Positions 45,322 to 54,672 of a stretch of 64,000 bases of DNA are shown piece by piece. Source of the stretch: an uncultured Blautia sp. Its GTDB lineage: Bacteria > Bacillota > Clostridia > Lachnospirales > Lachnospiraceae. The notes under the pieces were generated by a model. It saw only the letters and a program-made list of their open reading frames with translations. It was not told where the DNA came from and did not search any database. Both the position numbers and the translations under genes were made by a program. The number at the start of each line of letters is the position of its first letter. Position 1 is the first letter of the stretch. The DNA is taken from contig UQCM01000003.1 of assembly GCA_900539525.1 (NCBI GenBank), positions 1-64,000 on the forward strand, given 5' to 3'.

Positions 45322-46422
45322 CTACTTCAATTCTTTCTTTACAAGTGCAAGAGCCGCCTCGATGGTCTTGTCCATATCATAGTATTTGTAGTTTCCAAGC
45401 CGTCCTCCGAAGATCACCTTCTCTTCCTGATCCGCCAGTTCCCGGTACCTCGCAAACAGACTGTTATTTTTCTCATCATTGATCGGATAATACGGTTCGA
45501 TCCCCGGCTTCCACTCAGAGGAATACTCCTTTGAAATGATTGTGAACGGCTGTTTTCCAAATTCAAAATGCTTATGCTCGATAATTCTTGTATAAGGCAC
45601 TTCCTTCGAAGTATAGTTTACCACGGCATTGCCCTGATAATTCTCCATCTCCAGCCTCTCCGTCTCAAAACGCACCGTGCGGTACTGAAGTGTTCCCAGC
45701 TGATAGCCATAGAATTCATCGATCATTCCGGTAAACAGTATCTTATCGGCAGGCTTCTCACACTCTTTGATCAGTTCGAAGTAATCGGTGTTCAGACGTA
45801 CCTCGATCCCGTCAAGCATCTTCTCCACAATTCTGGTATACCCGCCCATGGGAATTCCCTGATAACGGTCATTAAAATAATTATTGTCATACATGAAACG
45901 GAACGGAAGCCTCCGGATGATAAATGCCGGGAGCTCCGTACAGGGACGTCCCCACTGTTTTTCTGTGTATTCCTTGATCAGCTTCTCATATACGTCTCTT
46001 CCGGCCAGTGAAAGAGCCTGCTCCTCCAGATTCTTCGGCTCCTCGATATGAAGCTCTGCCCGCTGCTCATCAATCTTTGCCTTTGCCTCTGCCGGTGTCT
46101 TCACCCCCCACATCTTACTGAAGGTATTCATATTGAACGGAAGGTTGTAGATCTCATCCTTATAGATCGCCATCGGGGAATTCACATAATTGTTAAATTC
46201 TGCAAACTGATTGATATAGTCCCACACTTCCTTATTGCTGGTATGGAAAATATGCGCCCCGTACCGGTGTACATGAATACCGTCCACATTTTCACAGTAC
46301 ACATTTCCGGCAATGTGATCTCTCTTATCAATGACAAGGCAGGTTTTTCCGGCCTTCTTTGCCTCATGGGCAAATACGGCACCGTAAAGTCCCGCTCCTA
46401 CTACCAGATAATCATATTTCAT
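45322..46422 (-). CDS. glf: UDP-galactopyranose mutase
   Basis: A 366-residue flavoenzyme that interconverts UDP-galactopyranose and UDP-galactofuranose. The FAD site VVGAGLYGAVFAHEAKKAG (6-24), RYGAHIFHTS, and the substrate region RRLPFRFMYDNNYFNDRYQG are conserved and the length is normal. It supplies UDP-Galf for the GlfT2-like transferase at 47712. AGGAGG precedes ATG 46422. The 132-bp gap after it, before the FrhB gene, shows no clear signal. Confidence 0.95.
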   Translation of the reverse strand: MKYDYLVVGAGLYGAVFAHEAKKAGKTCLVIDKRDHIAGNVYCENVDGIHVHRYGAHIFHTSNKEVWDYINQFAEFNNYVNSPMAIYKDEIYNLPFNMNTFSKMWGVKTPAEAKAKIDEQRAELHIEEPKNLEEQALSLAGRDVYEKLIKEYTEKQWGRPCTELPAFIIRRLPFRFMYDNNYFNDRYQGIPMGGYTRIVEKMLDGIEVRLNTDYFELIKECEKPADKILFTGMIDEFYGYQLGTLQYRTVRFETERLEMENYQGNAVVNYTSKEVPYTRIIEHKHFEFGKQPFTIISKEYSSEWKPGIEPYYPINDEKNNSLFARYRELADQEEKVIFGGRLGNYKYYDMDKTIEAALALVKKELK

Positions 46423-46450
46423 AGTGGCCTCCTTTATCGTTTCCTTATTG

Positions 46451-47656
46451 TTATCTCTTTATTTTTCTGTATACCGCCCGCAGGATCCGGTAACACCACG
46501 CAACAAGATCGCGGAGCGGTCTTTTTTTCGGTATATATGCATTCCCTTTTTCTCCTGTCGGCAGCACCGGTGCTGTCAGTGCTTCGGACAGCCAGGCAAG
46601 AGAGCGCTCCTTCTCACGTTCCAGGATCCGTCTCACCCGCTCATAATCCACCGGTTCCAGAAGATCGGGCCGTTCCTGAATCTGATCCGGATCTGTAACG
46701 AACCGGTTGCGAAGCCCGAATACCTCACCCAGAGATTCAAACCTTGACTTTCCTCTCCCCTCATTTTCCATACAGACAAACGGCTTCTCGTTTATGATGG
46801 CAAAGCTTGCACCATGGCAGGAATCCGTGATCAGATAACTGCAATTTTCGATATAATACAGCCAGTCCTCCACCTGCATGTTTTCCACCACCGGAGACAT
46901 GCCAAGCTTCTCTTTGTTTTCTTCAAAATGAGGCAGCGTTCCGTCCAGAAGAATGACCAGCGGAAGGCCCAGCTTCTTTGAAAGATACTGTGCCGCTGCC
47001 CTTTTTTCCGGATTCCCATCCAGGATATATGCCGCGATATATTCCCCTTTTACCAGAGGATGACGCTTCGCACGGGACTTTTCGGCCAGCTCCCTGTAGA
47101 TCTGCTGATCAATGATAAACACCGGATCGAGTACGCGCTCCGCTTTCAGTCCAAACGTCCGGTTCACCACTCCGACGGCGTCCTTTTCTCTTACTGAAAT
47201 GCGGTCAAATTTTTCCAGATATTTTTTCGTTTCTGCTATATCCTCCTCCGGTGCAAAATATCCCGGATGCCCAAAGGATGCTGCATAGGAAAGCCTGCGT
47301 TTCCCGTCATCAAGGAAATGAAAGAACATGGCACCATGATAATGCCTGCAGATTCCATAATTCCATACCTGATCCGATCCCATCACAAAAGTGTCTGCAT
47401 ATGCATTTAGCTCCCGCATTTCACGGAAGCCAAAAACAGGCGTAATCGCCTCATAATGTTCTTTTGCAAATCGTCTGCCATGGGAATGGAAGATCGGTGC
47501 GTCCGGCGGAAAACCGGGACGGTCAATGAAGGTAACCGAATATCCCATGTTCTTTATGGCACGGTAAAGGGCATAATAAGTCATAATACTGCCATAATTC
47601 CAGCTCCACCACAAGCCGAAAATCGCCACATCTTTTTTTTCAATCTTTTTCTCCAA
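46451..47656 (-). CDS. Polysaccharide pyruvyltransferase family protein
   Basis: A 401-residue PS_pyruv_trans protein. VAIFGLWWSWNYGSIMTYYA, FVMGSDQVWNYGI and ITDSCHGASFAIINEKPF are present; Cys replaces the usual Phe of DSFHG, seen in the 42680 paralogue. Such a change near the active site could alter the substrate. TTG 47656 is the start, with AAAGGAG upstream. It lies between glf and the GlfT2-like gene, so it may modify galactofuranose (inference). Confidence 0.85.
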   Translation of the reverse strand: MEKKIEKKDVAIFGLWWSWNYGSIMTYYALYRAIKNMGYSVTFIDRPGFPPDAPIFHSHGRRFAKEHYEAITPVFGFREMRELNAYADTFVMGSDQVWNYGICRHYHGAMFFHFLDDGKRRLSYAASFGHPGYFAPEEDIAETKKYLEKFDRISVREKDAVGVVNRTFGLKAERVLDPVFIIDQQIYRELAEKSRAKRHPLVKGEYIAAYILDGNPEKRAAAQYLSKKLGLPLVILLDGTLPHFEENKEKLGMSPVVENMQVEDWLYYIENCSYLITDSCHGASFAIINEKPFVCMENEGRGKSRFESLGEVFGLRNRFVTDPDQIQERPDLLEPVDYERVRRILEREKERSLAWLSEALTAPVLPTGEKGNAYIPKKRPLRDLVAWCYRILRAVYRKIKR

Positions 47657-47711
47657 AACACTGCTCCTTTACACATCATTTATCCTGCGGCAGGTACCCC
47701 TGAACAGTCCC

Positions 47712-49523
47712 TCAGATCTCCAGGTATTCTCTCCAGAAATCGAGACTGATCATATCGTGGAAACGGTCAGCATACGTTTTTTTCGCCGCCTCATACTCTT
47801 TATCAATCCGGCGCATGATCTTAAACAGGTCACGATAGCACTGCAGCATCCGCTTAAAGCTCCTCTTTGTGGATACGGAGTTGCCTGCCGCATCTGTCAT
47901 GATTGCCTCAGAAAGGCGGAACATTTTATAAATATTATTGTAGGGCGGCACCACCGGAACCTTATCCTTTTTCGACGGCAGGATATAACCATTGATGAAC
48001 AGAAGATGGATCAGCTTTTTCCACACCGGTATATAATCCGACTTGTCCGGTGTGATCAGCTTCTCCCAGTTATAATCCTCTTCTGTAATACCTTTGTAGC
48101 CGATATACTCTTCTTTGGGCTTTGCCTTATAGTTCAGCTCGCAGATCTCTGCGTGCAGGGCCACCGGCTCCTGCTGCATGAACCAGTCTGCACCCTTCAG
48201 GAAATCCTCCACGCCCCGGATATTCATATCCACATACTGATACCGGTATTTGGCAATATTGGAGCTTGCCCATTTCAGGAGCATCTTCTTCATTCGTTTT
48301 GCGCCGTATCCCGGACAGTGGATTGCATTTACGATACAGTGATTCCGGATATCATAGTATTCCATCGGCCCGGAAACCTTATTTTCAAATGCCTCGTGCC
48401 ACACACCCACACCATTCAGATAGATGAATCCCTTTCCGGTCCTTAAACCATACTCCACATCGTCCCTGTGGATAAACAGCGGCAACGGCAGATTATCTTT
48501 ACTGATCACTGACAGTGGAATACAGCAATACCACCATCCCGCATACTCCACCTTCTCGGATTCATCTTCATTGAGCAGCAGCACCTTCACGTCACGGAGA
48601 TCCACCTTATGCTTCAATGCCTGGATACCTCCCTCATTCCACTGGGCGCCCTCCTCATACTGAAGATAAGGCTTATTCAGCTGAATGATGGATCCTGCCA
48701 GCGTATAATCTTTGTACTCTTCCTTTAGTACCGAAAGGAAGGTATAGGTCGTCTCCAGACTGCCCGGCTCGATCATGGCATCATCATCCATAAGAAGCAC
48801 ATGGCTGATATCGCGTTCCTTCGCACGGCTCATCGCCTCGATAATGCCCCTGGTAAAACCACCGACACCGCCGGCATTCTTGTTTGGTGTGATCTTCACA
48901 ATCGTTCCATCTGCCACCGACGGATCCAGTGTCTTTGCATTATCTGATATATGCACATAGAGATGACGGTACAGCGGTGAATCCGGATTCTCCAGAATCT
49001 GCTCCTTTAAAAGCTTCAGGTTGCGGTAAACGTATTCTTCTCTCTTAAAGGTACAGATATCGACCATAAGATTTACCTTCATATCAGAAGGCATAAGATT
49101 CTCGGAAAGATATCTGCCACCGAAAAGCACACTGCCCTCCGCAAGGGACTGGCACCTGAAAAAGAGCATCCCCTCATCCCTGTTTTCGCCGAGATCAAGC
49201 AGGACACTTCCTCTTTCGGGCAGGGAAACCTCACGGCACTCCAGAAGCTCCGTCCGGATCTCATCACCTTCGAGATACTGATATACCAGTTCTACTGAAA
49301 ACGCTCCCTGAAGCTCCAGAATGAGTTGTACCTTCTCAACAACCGTATATTTTTTCCATTTACCAGTCGAAAAACTGTTAAAATAAGTATCAAAATCTGC
49401 TCTTCCATCCAGGGCAAACCGCAGACTTCCATCTGCCTCTACCGATACCTTTTCATCTCTTCGATAATACAATGCTTCATCTGCTTCCGTACCGGAAGGC
49501 AGTAATATCCTTTTTAAATCCAT
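47712..49523 (-). CDS. GlfT2-like galactofuranosyltransferase
   Basis: A 603-residue GT2 enzyme of the GlfT2 layout: N-terminal beta-sandwich (about 1-140), catalytic domain with NKNAGGVGGFTRG (214-226) and MDDDAM (245-250, metal-binding acids), HRDDVEYGLR, and the WHEAF His motif, then a helical C-terminal part. GlfT2 in mycobacteria polymerises alternating galactofuranose. Two genes downstream of it glf makes UDP-Galf, and the next genes upstream are an ABC exporter, as for mycobacterial galactan. Start 49523 has CAGGAGAA; an in-frame start at 49625 would run through repeat A and is rejected. Confidence 0.88.
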   Translation of the reverse strand: MDLKRILLPSGTEADEALYYRRDEKVSVEADGSLRFALDGRADFDTYFNSFSTGKWKKYTVVEKVQLILELQGAFSVELVYQYLEGDEIRTELLECREVSLPERGSVLLDLGENRDEGMLFFRCQSLAEGSVLFGGRYLSENLMPSDMKVNLMVDICTFKREEYVYRNLKLLKEQILENPDSPLYRHLYVHISDNAKTLDPSVADGTIVKITPNKNAGGVGGFTRGIIEAMSRAKERDISHVLLMDDDAMIEPGSLETTYTFLSVLKEEYKDYTLAGSIIQLNKPYLQYEEGAQWNEGGIQALKHKVDLRDVKVLLLNEDESEKVEYAGWWYCCIPLSVISKDNLPLPLFIHRDDVEYGLRTGKGFIYLNGVGVWHEAFENKVSGPMEYYDIRNHCIVNAIHCPGYGAKRMKKMLLKWASSNIAKYRYQYVDMNIRGVEDFLKGADWFMQQEPVALHAEICELNYKAKPKEEYIGYKGITEEDYNWEKLITPDKSDYIPVWKKLIHLLFINGYILPSKKDKVPVVPPYNNIYKMFRLSEAIMTDAAGNSVSTKRSFKRMLQCYRDLFKIMRRIDKEYEAAKKTYADRFHDMISLDFWREYLEI

Positions 49524-49587
49524 ATCTTCTCCTGTTTTCCAAACTTCCGGGCGATCCTGTCTTTCGCCGTTATGTGGTATCCTTCTG

Positions 49588-49612
49588 TTACTGAACACTC
49601 CGTGACCAGTAA
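49588..49612. repeat. Palindromic repeat A, copy before the GlfT2-like gene
   Basis: TTACTGAACAC-TCC-GTGACCAGTAA, 14 bp from the end of the upstream ABC gene. No promoter was found between it and the GlfT2-like start. Confidence 0.82.
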
Positions 49613-49625
49613 GCTCCTTTTCCAT

Positions 49626-50378
49626 TTACTCTGTGCTGTTTTCCATATTCTGATAAGCGTCACAGACCTCCTGAACCGGCCCGCTCATCACCGCCTCACC
49701 TTTATTCAGCCACAATGCATGGTCACAGAGATTCCTTACCTGTTCAATATTGTGTGACACAAAAAGCAATGTTGTTCCGCCGGAAAGCATCTCTTCCATT
49801 CTTTTGTTACATTTTCTCCGGAACAGGAAGTCACCGACAGCCAGAACCTCATCCACGATCAGAATATCCGGCTTTACCATCGTCGCCACAGAAAATCCCA
49901 GTCTCGCCTTCATGCCGGAAGAAAAGTTTTTGATCGGTGAATCCAGAAATTCACGGATCCCTGCAAAATCCACAATCTCATCGAAATGCTCGCGCATAAA
50001 CTTTTCCGAGTGTCCCAGAACTGCCCCGTTCATGAAAATGTTTTCCCGTGCTGTCAGGTTTGCATCAAATCCGGCTCCAAGCTCGATCAGAGGTGCGATA
50101 CCTCCATTTACGGTTATGGTACCCTTGTATGGCTTCATAATTCCGCTGATCGCCTTTAAAAGCGTAGACTTTCCGGAACCGTTTGTTCCGATCAATCCCC
50201 ATGCCTCACCTTTTTTTACTTTCAGGGATACATCCCTGACTGCCAGAAATTCCTGAAATAACAGCTCCCGTTTAACCAGGTGAATGAAATACTCTTTCAG
50301 GTTATCCACACCTGTGGTCGCTTTATTAAACCGGATCGTCACATGATCCACATCTATGATATATTTGTTATCTTCCAT
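49626..50378 (-). CDS. Polysaccharide ABC exporter ATPase, short form
   Basis: A 250-residue TagH/Wzt-type ATPase without a C-terminal binding domain. Walker A GTNGSGKST, signature FSSGMKARLGF, Walker B DILIVDEVLAVGD and SHNIEQ are intact. It pairs with the permease at 50394 (15 bp). Without the extra domain, chain-end recognition is not expected, in contrast to the 7770 ATPase. Position before the GlfT2-like gene suggests it exports a galactofuran-containing glycan. Confidence 0.9.
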   Translation of the reverse strand: MEDNKYIIDVDHVTIRFNKATTGVDNLKEYFIHLVKRELLFQEFLAVRDVSLKVKKGEAWGLIGTNGSGKSTLLKAISGIMKPYKGTITVNGGIAPLIELGAGFDANLTARENIFMNGAVLGHSEKFMREHFDEIVDFAGIREFLDSPIKNFSSGMKARLGFSVATMVKPDILIVDEVLAVGDFLFRRKCNKRMEEMLSGGTTLLFVSHNIEQVRNLCDHALWLNKGEAVMSGPVQEVCDAYQNMENSTE

Positions 50379-50393
50379 TTTCCCACCTGTTTC

Positions 50394-51182
50394 CTAAATA
50401 TAGAGAATAAATTTATCCTGATTCTTCTTAAATACAATAATACCGATCAAAAACATCACGACAGCGATCAGCCAGCCACCCCAGAATATACGGGGACCCG
50501 GAAAATGTCCGCTGTATACCATGTCACGGAACTGTGCCACATAGTAGTACATCGGGTTAAACCCTTTTACAAAAAACAGAATGTTCTTCGGCAGACGCTC
50601 GATCGGATAGAAAATAGGTGTCAGATACATCCATGCCGTGGTAACCGCCTTGTAGATATGCTGTACATCACGGAAGAACACATTCATGGATGCCAGAAGA
50701 AATCCAAGTCCGCAGCAGAACAGATACAGCTGGATCATGACCAGCGGCGTAAACAGGATGTAAGGTGTAATCGGCGCTTTCGTAAAAACAATGACAATGA
50801 CAAGGGCCCCCAGTGAGAATACAAAATCCACCAGTGAACTTGTTACCTTTGCCAGTGTAAATATATATTTGGGGACGTAACATTTTTTCAGCAATGCTCC
50901 GTTTCCCACGATCGAGCGCATGGCCGCATTCGTGGACGTTGTCATAAATTCAAAAATCGTACGGCCTGTGATCAGATATACCGGAAAATTTTCAATGTTT
51001 CTGTCGAACATTGTAGAAAACACCAGTGTCATGATGATCATGATCAGCAATGGATTTAGAATACTCCACACATATCCCAGAACACTCCGGCGATATTTCA
51101 GTTTTACATCCCTCTTTACAAGCTGCTTCAGCAGATCTGAATACTGCAGAAACACATGAACACGTTCTTTCCAAATACTCAT
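50394..51182 (-). CDS. Polysaccharide ABC exporter permease
   Basis: A 262-residue ABC-2 permease with six helices. LKQLVKRDVKLKYRRSVLGY and VWSILNPLLIMIIMTLVFS are the typical start. Start 51182 overlaps the stop of the GT2 gene upstream (ATGA), with AAAGGG before it; a Met at 51218 would be inside that gene. It is only distantly like the 9091 permease by eye, so the two exporters are not a recent duplication. Confidence 0.9.
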   Translation of the reverse strand: MSIWKERVHVFLQYSDLLKQLVKRDVKLKYRRSVLGYVWSILNPLLIMIIMTLVFSTMFDRNIENFPVYLITGRTIFEFMTTSTNAAMRSIVGNGALLKKCYVPKYIFTLAKVTSSLVDFVFSLGALVIVIVFTKAPITPYILFTPLVMIQLYLFCCGLGFLLASMNVFFRDVQHIYKAVTTAWMYLTPIFYPIERLPKNILFFVKGFNPMYYYVAQFRDMVYSGHFPGPRIFWGGWLIAVVMFLIGIIVFKKNQDKFILYI

Positions 51183-52186
51183 CTCTTTACCCTTTCTTTC
51201 ATTTGAAATGACATCCATGCCACAAAATATGCCCGGTAACCGGTCTTTCTCAATAACAGTACCGCCCTGTTACGGACTGCACCGTAAATCTTTGGATATT
51301 TCTCATGGAGCTGTCTGTCAAACTGCTGCATTCTCTCTCTGATCTCTCTGTTGTATGGAAAGCTTAGAAAGATCTTAAATCTGCTGGCCGCCATCCTTCC
51401 GATCGTATTCTCCAGATAAACCATTACCCGGTCCGGTGCGCCTTCTTTCTGCTGCCCGTCATAAAAATCAAGCAGTCTATGAAAAACTCTTTCAAAATTC
51501 TCCTCATTTCTCTGCATGCTTTTCATATTCATACTCTGTCCGGGCAGACCGATGCGGTACATATAAACAAAAGCATCCAGGCAGGTGACGGTTCTGATCA
51601 GAGGAACCGGAAACAATACATATTCCATATCCACATAAAAGCAGTGCTCATCTATGGGAGGAATCTTCCCTTTCAGCATCTCTGTCCGCATGGTAACGGC
51701 ATGCATCTTCATAAACAACTGATCGCTGATCTCTGAAAAGAGATACTCTTTTTCATAGATCACACCGGGAAACGGCTCTTTAAACTCCGCTCTTTTCTTT
51801 CCATCCCTGTCCGAAACCCAGTAATAATTGGTAAGTACCACATCAGAGTCTGCCTTCTCCAGACATCTGACCAGACGGATGAATGCATCGCGTTCTACCC
51901 AGTCATCTGCATCAACCACCTTGAAATACTTTCCTGATGCCTCTGCCAGCCCCCGGTTGATGGTAGAACCATGTCCGCCATTTTCCTTTGTAATGACGCG
52001 GAAACTCCCGGGATATCTCTGCTCATAGGCTTTTGCCAGCTGTTCTGACCGGTCTTTGGACCCGTCATTTACCACCAGGATCTCCAGCTTGTCCAGAACC
52101 TCCTGAATCACAAAAGAATCCAGGCAGTTCTCAATATATTTTTCAACATTGTAGGTGGGAACCACCACTGTAAGTATTTTATTCAT
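51179..52186 (-). CDS. GT2 glycosyltransferase
   Basis: A 335-residue GT2 enzyme. LTVVVPTYNVEKYIENCLDS, VVNDGSKDRSEQ and KVVDADDWVERDAF are standard. The C-terminal 130 residues are helical and basic. It overlaps the upstream GT2 gene by 8 bp and the permease gene by 4 bp, so three genes are tightly coupled. RBS AAGAGAG is weak. Part of a run of five GT2 genes (51179-56687). Confidence 0.87.
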   Translation of the reverse strand: MNKILTVVVPTYNVEKYIENCLDSFVIQEVLDKLEILVVNDGSKDRSEQLAKAYEQRYPGSFRVITKENGGHGSTINRGLAEASGKYFKVVDADDWVERDAFIRLVRCLEKADSDVVLTNYYWVSDRDGKKRAEFKEPFPGVIYEKEYLFSEISDQLFMKMHAVTMRTEMLKGKIPPIDEHCFYVDMEYVLFPVPLIRTVTCLDAFVYMYRIGLPGQSMNMKSMQRNEENFERVFHRLLDFYDGQQKEGAPDRVMVYLENTIGRMAASRFKIFLSFPYNREIRERMQQFDRQLHEKYPKIYGAVRNRAVLLLRKTGYRAYFVAWMSFQMKERVKR

Positions 52187-53312
52187 GATCTCTCTTCATT
52201 CGCAGGATCCATTCCTTTACCACACACGGAAGGAACATCACTGCCTTTCCAACTTTATACGAGGTGGAATTTTCCACGTTTTCCAGTTCCCGCTGCAAAC
52301 GCTCGATCTCCCAGTCCTTTTCAATCCCCACGCGATAGATCCGCTCCTCGTAAACGTATGCATGCCTGTCTTTCAGCAGGATCTGAACCAGCTCCCACTC
52401 TTTCGGTGTAAATACAGACGCCTCCAGCTCACCATTTTCATCCGCCTCCATAAATTCCCGCTGGAACCGTTCCATATAGATATCCTTATACTCTTCTCCT
52501 ACCCGATAGAGCGAAGCCACATAATTATGATAGCGTCTGAAATGATAGATCGCCAGGTATCGTTCCTTAAATACCGGGTGGGTATCGAGAAACTCTCTGA
52601 TGAAAGCATACTCATCATTCATGCAGAAAACCTTCTCCCTGCTGTGAACGGAGGAATTCGGGTTGTCCCTCCGGTTTCTGTAATACGGCCTTCCCACAAA
52701 CCAGAGACGCTTCGTATAGCAGAAGGTCTGAAACCAGAATCCGTTGTCCTGAAAGGAAGCCCCCGGCGTCTCATTGTGACGGATATGATTCTCTATCAGA
52801 AAGCTTCTTTTGTAAATACCACTCCAGGTATTCATCACCGCTTTAAAGACATCCACGTCCTCTTTCGGATCCAGCACTCTGTCATACATGGAATCCTCCG
52901 GTGTCAGCCTGTTATAGGTAAACACCTGCTTTCCGTCTTTTCCCTCGACAAAACGATAGAAATCCGCTTTTACGATTTCCAGATCCTTTTTTCTGGCGAT
53001 CTGATACAACTTCTCATACATATCCGTCTTTACATAATCATCCGGTTCTACGATTCCCACATACTCCCCGGTACAGGCATCCAGCCCGCGGTTCATGGCC
53101 TTTCCGTATCCCCCGTTTGGTCCGTCCAGAATCCGTACCCTTGCGTCCTTTGCGGCATATTTTTTCAGAATATCCAGTGAATGGTCCGTTGAACCGTCAT
53201 TGACACAGACAAATTCCATATCCCGAAGAGTCTGGTTCACCAGACTCTCCATACATTCCTCCAGATATTGTTCCACATTATAAGTGGGTACGATCACTGA
53301 TACCTTCGGCAT
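52179..53312 (-). CDS. GT2 glycosyltransferase with helical C-tail
   Basis: A 377-residue GT2 enzyme. VSVIVPTYNVEQYLEECMES, VCVNDGSTDHS and GIVEPDDYVKTDMY mark the fold; EPDD replaces the more usual DxDD. The C-terminal part ends with ENVENSTSYKVGKAVMFLP, a tail shared in pattern with the 2835 and 53394 enzymes. Start 53312 follows AGGAGGAAA; Met 53366 is less likely. Confidence 0.87.
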   Translation of the reverse strand: MPKVSVIVPTYNVEQYLEECMESLVNQTLRDMEFVCVNDGSTDHSLDILKKYAAKDARVRILDGPNGGYGKAMNRGLDACTGEYVGIVEPDDYVKTDMYEKLYQIARKKDLEIVKADFYRFVEGKDGKQVFTYNRLTPEDSMYDRVLDPKEDVDVFKAVMNTWSGIYKRSFLIENHIRHNETPGASFQDNGFWFQTFCYTKRLWFVGRPYYRNRRDNPNSSVHSREKVFCMNDEYAFIREFLDTHPVFKERYLAIYHFRRYHNYVASLYRVGEEYKDIYMERFQREFMEADENGELEASVFTPKEWELVQILLKDRHAYVYEERIYRVGIEKDWEIERLQRELENVENSTSYKVGKAVMFLPCVVKEWILRMKRDHE

Positions 53313-53393
53313 GTTTTCCTCCTTTATCCTCCCTGGCCCTCTCGTCTGATCCACCTGAAACACCATATGGTATCGATGAGAATGCTTTTTAAG

Positions 53394-54527
53394 CTAGGAC
53401 TTCACGAGTCTTTTTATTCTCCCCGGCAATGCCGTAAGAATCCTGCCGGCACGAAATGTCGGCGTGTTCTTTATCCCGGCAATCTCCTGCTGAAGCTCTT
53501 TTGCCTCATGTCTTGCCTTTCTTTCTTCTTCCGACAGTCTCCGGTTCTCCGTAAGAAGATATTCAACGCAGGTAAGCTCTTTCATTCTTAAAAGTCTGTC
53601 ATACAGTTCCGTCTGCACATAATATTCCCGCTCATGCCTGAAAAAGCCGAACCTGTCACTGCATTCCCTGCAGAGCAGCCCATAGACCTTCTCATAAGCC
53701 GGACCCTCGATCGTGTCCAGATTCCAGAAGCAAAAGTGGAGTGCCCAGTTCAGAAATCCCCTTTCCAGTTCATGATATACTCCCATCCGCACCAGTTCAT
53801 CCTGCAGGGCGGTGCATGCCTCATAGAAGCAATTCCAGGATCTTTCCCTTGTCACCGACAGAGAGCCTTTCACATGGATCCTGTGATGTACCAGAAGCTC
53901 TTTCATCGTACAGATGCTCCCGGCTTTCACAAAGGAGGAAAACACAAAATACAGATCATTGGATGTGCGAAGCTCCTGGAATCTCAGTCGTTCTCTCTCC
54001 ACAAAACTTCTCAGATACAGCTTATCCCATGCCCAGCCCACAGCAAATGTAAAAATCTCATCAGGCATATCCCTCCAGCCAAAGGGATTTTTTCCGGGAA
54101 GCTGCCATTCCTTTATGGAATAATCCATGGGAATATAACACTCCCGCGTATCATCATACCGATTTCCCCTGAAGATCGTAATATCCGCCTGCTTCTCCTT
54201 CGCACACAAATACGCCTTTTCCAGCATATCCGCCTCATAAAAATCATCTGCATCCAGAAAGGAGAGATATTCTCCCTGTGCCAGCTCCATTCCTTCGTTT
54301 CTCGCTGACGCTGCACCTGCATTTTTACGGGTAAACACACGCACCCTGGAATCTTTCTTTTCATATTCACGGAGAATCCGGAGACTTCTGTCCGTAGAAC
54401 CGTCGTCAATACAGATAATCTCGATTTCTTTCAGTGTCTGTCCCAGGATCCCATCCATACATTCAGCCAGATACCGTTCCACATTGTAGACAGGTATCAC
54501 CACTGAAACTTTTATTTTTTTCGACAT
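53394..54527 (-). CDS. GT2 glycosyltransferase with coiled-coil C-tail
   Basis: A 377-residue GT2 enzyme. VSVVIPVYNVERYLAECMDG, IDDGSTDRSL and SFLDADDFYEADML are standard. Residues about 325-377 are coiled-coil (ENRRLSEEERKARHEAKELQ), then TPTFRAGRILTALPG, the shared tail motif. Start 54527 follows AAAGGAG. It has its own promoter at 54624, with repeat B copy 3 as leader. Confidence 0.87.
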   Translation of the reverse strand: MSKKIKVSVVIPVYNVERYLAECMDGILGQTLKEIEIICIDDGSTDRSLRILREYEKKDSRVRVFTRKNAGAASARNEGMELAQGEYLSFLDADDFYEADMLEKAYLCAKEKQADITIFRGNRYDDTRECYIPMDYSIKEWQLPGKNPFGWRDMPDEIFTFAVGWAWDKLYLRSFVERERLRFQELRTSNDLYFVFSSFVKAGSICTMKELLVHHRIHVKGSLSVTRERSWNCFYEACTALQDELVRMGVYHELERGFLNWALHFCFWNLDTIEGPAYEKVYGLLCRECSDRFGFFRHEREYYVQTELYDRLLRMKELTCVEYLLTENRRLSEEERKARHEAKELQQEIAGIKNTPTFRAGRILTALPGRIKRLVKS

Positions 54528-54566
54528 CGCATACTCCTTTACATTTCTCCGATATCGCAATTTCTG

Positions 54567-54618
54567 TAACTATTCAGAGCCCATTCGCAAGATCGCCTCT
54601 GCGAGGCTGTCCTTATGC
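54567..54618. repeat. Nested-hairpin repeat B, truncated copy 3
   Basis: TAACTATTCAGAGCC, then GCCTC-TGC-GAGGC as the inner stem, then the unit stops where the promoter begins; the right outer arm is missing. It lies in the leader of the 53394 gene. Confidence 0.75.
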
Positions 54619-54623
54619 CGCCC

Positions 54624-54653
54624 ATTCTATCATAAAGCCGGGCAAAATGTCAA
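54624..54653 (-). promoter_or_regulatory. Promoter for the 53394 gene
   Basis: On the minus strand, a perfect TTGACA, 18 bases, TAGAAT. Repeat A (54673-54697) is 19 bp upstream of the -35 box. Confidence 0.75.
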
Positions 54654-54672
54654 ACTGAGCCGTTTTCATCTG

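Noticed and set aside
52155..53180. Long plus-strand open frame opposite the GT2 gene at 52179
   Set aside because: Antisense to a gene with full GT2 motifs; no start signals. The similar frames at 54810-55832 and 59860-61005 were rejected for the same reason.
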